From Bin5 sp034428435 (GTDB taxonomy: Bacteria > Chloroflexota > Anaerolineae > Caldilineales > Caldilineaceae), in NCBI GenBank assembly GCA_034428435.1, contig DAOUHY010000475.1:1-7679 (forward strand): DNA of 7,679 nt, in the 5' to 3' direction. Shown here piece by piece: positions 5,387 to 7,679 of this stretch. Position 1 is the first letter of the stretch. Each line of letters starts with the position of its first letter. Below the pieces are notes generated by a model. The model worked only from the letters and a program-made list of their open reading frames with translations. It had not been told where the DNA came from and ran no database searches. The position numbers were made by a program, and so were the translations under genes.

Positions 5387-6157
5387 ATGTCTGGTCATTC
5401 CAAATGGTCTACCATCAAACGAAAAAAAGGCGCCAATGACAGCGCCCGCGGCAGACTCTTTACCAAGTTGGCCCGTGAGATCCAGGTTTCTGCCCGTGAG
5501 GGCGGCCCCGACAGTGACGCCAACGTGCGCCTCCGTCTGGCCATCGAAAAAGCGCGCGCCGAAAATATGCCCAAGGACCGCATCGAGTCGGCCATCCGGC
5601 GCGGTGCCGGCCTCGACAAAGACGCCGCCGATATCGAGGAAATCCTTTACGAGGGCTACGCCCCGCATGGCGTCGCCGTCCTGCTCGAATGCTTGACCGA
5701 TAACCGCAACCGCACCATCGCACAAGTGCGCCGCTGCTTCTCGCGGGCAAACGGCAACCTCAGCGAACCGGGCTCCGTGGCCTGGCAGTTCACCACCAAG
5801 GGCTACGTGGCGATTCACCTCCTGGACGGCGACGGCAACCCCACCGAGCTCGACGCCGAGGAAATCTTCATGGAGGCCCTCGATGCCGGGGCCGAAGACG
5901 TCGAAGTGAGCGATGATGCCGTCGAAATCTTTACTGAAAGGACCGACCTGGCCCAGGTAGATAAAATGCTGCGTGCAGCCGGCCTTCAGCCCGATGCCTC
6001 GGAGCTGATCATGCAGCCCAATCAAACGCTTTCCCTTGATACGCGCGCCGGCCTCACCGTCCTGCAGCTCCTCGAATCGCTCGAAGAACTTGACGATGTC
6101 AATAAGGTCCACCACAATCTGGAACTGACCGACGAGCTGGTTGCGCAGGTCGCATAA
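5387..6157 (+). CDS. yebC: YebC/TACO1-family translation factor (formerly 'probable transcriptional regulator')
   Basis: The 256-residue protein has the family's diagnostic N terminus MSGHSKWSTIKRKKGANDSARGRLFTKL followed by AREIQVSAREGG (roughly 1-43), then PKDRIESAIRRGAG, EEILYEGYAPHGVAVLLECLTDNRNRT, a glycine/serine block with GNLSEPGSVAWQF, and the C-terminal LLESLEELDDVNKVHHNLEL, all in family order. Length is typical (about 240-250). Members were long annotated as DNA-binding regulators, in part because of linkage to ruvC. More recent work on YebC and mitochondrial TACO1 assigns them to the ribosome, easing stalls at proline-rich stretches. The frame is open upstream to 5279, but the ATG at 5387 is chosen: AGGAG (5377-5381) lies 5 nt before it and the universal GHSKW starts at residue 3. 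ruvC begins 74 nt downstream. Confidence 0.97.
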   Translation: MSGHSKWSTIKRKKGANDSARGRLFTKLAREIQVSAREGGPDSDANVRLRLAIEKARAENMPKDRIESAIRRGAGLDKDAADIEEILYEGYAPHGVAVLLECLTDNRNRTIAQVRRCFSRANGNLSEPGSVAWQFTTKGYVAIHLLDGDGNPTELDAEEIFMEALDAGAEDVEVSDDAVEIFTERTDLAQVDKMLRAAGLQPDASELIMQPNQTLSLDTRAGLTVLQLLESLEELDDVNKVHHNLELTDELVAQVA

Positions 6158-6231
6158 CTTTGAAAGGCCCGGCTGGCGCCTCCCCTGCACCTTCCGTATC
6201 GCCCGTCTTGAGTTGGTAGGGCAGCCCGCAA

Positions 6232-6777
6232 ATGACAGCGCACAGCGTTAGCTCTCTTGCAGACGAACCCGACCGCGAGTGGTGCGTCCTCGGAATCGAC
6301 CCGGGCACCGCCTCTACCGGCTACGGCGTCGTCATCGAGACCGGCTCCGGCGACTATGAACTGCTCGCTTGCGGCGTGATCCGCACAGGACCCGAACAGC
6401 CGATGCACCTGCGCCTGCGCGAAATCTTCCTCGACATTCAGCAGTTGATCCGTGAGTTTCAGCCACATGAGGTCGCTGTCGAAGAGCTCTTCTTCGGACG
6501 CAATGTAACAACCGCCATTACCGTCGGCCAGGCACGCGGTGCAGCCCTGCTGGCCGCCGCACTGGCCGACCTGCCGTTGACCGAATATACGCCGGCAACC
6601 ATCAAGCAGGCGCTCACAGGCTACGGCAACGCCGATAAATTTCAGATGCAGGCCATGGTGCGCCAGCTCCTGGACCTGGATGAAGCACCCCATCCCGACG
6701 ACGCCGCCGACGGCGTAGCCATCGCCCTGTGTCATCTGCAAACGGGACGCTTCCAGGCCCTCGTCGCAGACGCATAA
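6232..6777 (+). CDS. ruvC: Holliday junction resolvase RuvC
   Basis: The 181-residue endonuclease cuts Holliday junctions symmetrically at the end of homologous recombination, acting with RuvAB. Its RNase H-like fold shows all four acidic catalytic residues: D23 in LGIDPGTASTGYG, E84 in VEELFF, and D157 and D160 in HPDDAADGVAIALCH. F87 matches the E. coli wedge phenylalanine (F69), and the GNADKFQMQAMV segment (132-143) corresponds to the GQAEKSQVQHMV region. It carries about 17 extra N-terminal residues relative to E. coli. The start is fixed: an in-frame TAG lies at 6217-6219 and no other ATG/GTG/TTG occurs before the first motif. AGGG at 6218-6221 is a plausible, somewhat distant ribosome binding site. 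It is followed by ruvA after 40 nt, so the two are probably one operon. Confidence 0.97.
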   Translation: MTAHSVSSLADEPDREWCVLGIDPGTASTGYGVVIETGSGDYELLACGVIRTGPEQPMHLRLREIFLDIQQLIREFQPHEVAVEELFFGRNVTTAITVGQARGAALLAAALADLPLTEYTPATIKQALTGYGNADKFQMQAMVRQLLDLDEAPHPDDAADGVAIALCHLQTGRFQALVADA

Positions 6778-6817
6778 CCGCACGCCGCAAACCACCCGTT
6801 CCCTTCGAGGATAGGAC

Positions 6818-7408
6818 ATGATTCGCCAGGTACGCGGTACCGTTACAACAGTAGCCGCCAACTTCCTGATCATCGAAGTCGGCCATGCAGGCGCCGGCAT
6901 CGGCCTCCGCGTCTTCACCCCTGAACCGACCTCCGCTCGCTTCCGCGCCGGAGACACTATTTCACTCTATACCTATCTCCAGGTGCGGGAGAACGATCTG
7001 AGCCTGTATGGCTTCGAAGAACCCGACGAGCTTGCCATCTTTGAACTGCTTATCGGTGTTAACCGCGTCGGCCCAAAGGTCGCCCTCGCCGCACTGAGCA
7101 CCTTGACGCCCGACGCCTTACGCCTTGCCGTCTCCAATGAGGAACCCGCCGTCGTCGCCCGCGTGCCTGGTATCGGCAAGCGTACCGCCGAACAGATCGT
7201 CGTCGAACTCAAAGACAAGCTCGAACCCGCCGAGGGCGAGCTGGCGGGGCTGGCAACCGCGCTCGATGCCGACGCAGAGGTGATGGAAGCGCTTACGGGT
7301 TTGGGGTACAGTGTTGTCGAAGCCCAGCGTGCGCTCCAGCAGATCCCCGCCGAAGTTACCGAGGTTGAGGATCGGCTGAGGATGGCGCTCGTTCAGTTCG
7401 GCGGGTAG
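6818..7408 (+). CDS. ruvA: Holliday junction branch-migration complex subunit RuvA
   Basis: The 196-residue protein forms tetramers that hold the four-way junction and recruit the RuvB motor. Seen: the N-terminal OB-fold domain (1-66) ending in VRENDLSLYGF (56-66); two helix-hairpin-helix DNA-binding motifs, LIGVNRVGPKVALAAL (78-93) and VPGIGKRTAEQIVVELKDKL (116-135); an acidic linker; and the small RuvB-binding domain III, EVMEALTGLGYSVVEAQRAL (154-173). Length is normal. The acidic pin, E55-D56 in E. coli, reads E58-N59-D60 here, and the usual GVGY of the OB fold reads GAGI. GAGG (6807-6810) and AGGA (6813-6816) support the start. ruvB would be expected nearby in many genomes but is absent from the remaining 270 bases. 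Confidence 0.97.
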   Translation: MIRQVRGTVTTVAANFLIIEVGHAGAGIGLRVFTPEPTSARFRAGDTISLYTYLQVRENDLSLYGFEEPDELAIFELLIGVNRVGPKVALAALSTLTPDALRLAVSNEEPAVVARVPGIGKRTAEQIVVELKDKLEPAEGELAGLATALDADAEVMEALTGLGYSVVEAQRALQQIPAEVTEVEDRLRMALVQFGG

Positions 7409-7423
7409 CCCCCGCCTCCCACC

Positions 7424-7627
7424 CCCCATACGCGCCACCCTCCCCATCCCCCATCAACCCCCTGTAGGGGCAGGCCTTGTGCCTGCCCTCCCCCATACGC
7501 GTCACCCACTCCTTCCCCCTGTAATCCTCCTGAAGGGGCAGGCCTTGTGCCTGCCCACCGCCCATACGCGCCACCCTCCCCATCCCCCCATCAACCTCCG
7601 GCAGGAACAGGCCTCGTACCTGCTCCA
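7424..7627. repeat. Three tandem repeat units with palindromic GGGCAGGC/GCCTGCCC hairpins
   Basis: Three units start with CCATACGCG at 7426, 7493 and 7562 (periods 67 and 69). Each has a C-rich middle and a hairpin near its end. Units 1 and 2 carry a perfect 8-bp stem with loop CTTGT: 7468-7475 with 7481-7488, and 7536-7543 with 7549-7556. Unit 3 has a decayed version, GGAACAGG (7604-7611) with CCTGCTCC (7619-7626), with one mismatch. The middles of units 1 and 3 are nearly identical and unit 2 differs. I recall similar hairpins as abundant dispersed elements in some environmental bacterial genomes; that was not checked. It starts 16 nt after ruvA and has no T tract, so it is not an ordinary intrinsic terminator. 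Confidence 0.85.
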
Positions 7628-7679
7628 TCTCACTCCAAAACTGGGCTTCAACCCGCTTTACCCTCGCCATTTTGACACC
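7628..7679. other. Right-edge stretch after the repeats, nothing assigned
   Basis: The last 52 bases hold no supported feature. A minus-strand ATG at 7668-7670 opens a frame that runs back through the repeat array to 7356. Its product is essentially translated repeat, so it is not called as a gene. Confidence 0.5.

Noticed and set aside
5294..6190. 298-codon minus-strand frame opposite yebC
   Set aside because: It is an antisense shadow; yebC on the plus strand has full family identity and a ribosome binding site.
6022..6957. 311-codon minus-strand frame opposite the yebC end, ruvC and the ruvA start
   Set aside because: It spans three confident plus-strand genes and their gaps and shows no domain.
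7424..7627. CRISPR array
   Set aside because: Only three units, imperfect, with a period of 67-69 bp, a palindrome within each unit and similar rather than unique intervening sequence; no cas genes.
7356..7670. 104-codon minus-strand frame at the right edge
   Set aside because: Its translation is mostly the tandem repeat read through in different frames and it overlaps the ruvA 3' end; it looks spurious.

Overview
The window is a GC-rich stretch of bacterial chromosome carrying mostly housekeeping genes. The best guess for the host is a member of Chloroflexota, possibly Anaerolineae or a relative. That guess rests on the remembered look of AcpS (the ESLAARFAAKEAIAKALGTG block), of PyrG, and of the hairpin repeats with GGGCAGGC/GCCTGCCC arms after ruvA. 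No 16S gene or database search supports it, so confidence is moderate to low. No phage, transposase, CRISPR array, tRNA or rRNA gene was seen.

Layout. Positions 1-939 (minus strand) hold most of an Ldh2-type malate/L-lactate dehydrogenase gene, cut by the left edge. A gene-free divergent region (940-1490) follows, with several perfect palindromes and a strong hairpin just before the next ribosome binding site. All later genes are on the plus strand: a membrane-anchored GtrB/DPM-like family 2 glycosyltransferase (1491-2552), holo-ACP synthase acpS (2652-3068), CTP synthase pyrG (3561-5267), the YebC/TACO1 translation factor (5387-6157), ruvC (6232-6777) and ruvA (6818-7408). After ruvA lie three tandem units of about 67-69 bp, each with a hairpin, and the start of an unassigned stretch.

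The least ordinary part is the 492-bp gap between acpS and pyrG. It holds a good sigma70-type promoter (3130-3158), a predicted transcript start at GGGC, a folded leader of about 165 nt with competing pairings, a clear intrinsic terminator (3298-3329), a second pair of mutually exclusive hairpins, and a hairpin that can cover the pyrG Shine-Dalgarno sequence. This looks like an attenuation-type leader for pyrG or a separate small RNA gene. Both are inferences from sequence alone.

Gene cooperation: yebC-ruvC-ruvA is a common bacterial cluster. RuvA binds Holliday junctions and RuvC resolves them; ruvB is not in the window. AcpS activates acyl carrier protein for lipid synthesis, and PyrG supplies CTP for nucleic acids and for CDP-activated lipid precursors. 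The glycosyltransferase acts on a polyprenyl-phosphate carrier at the membrane.
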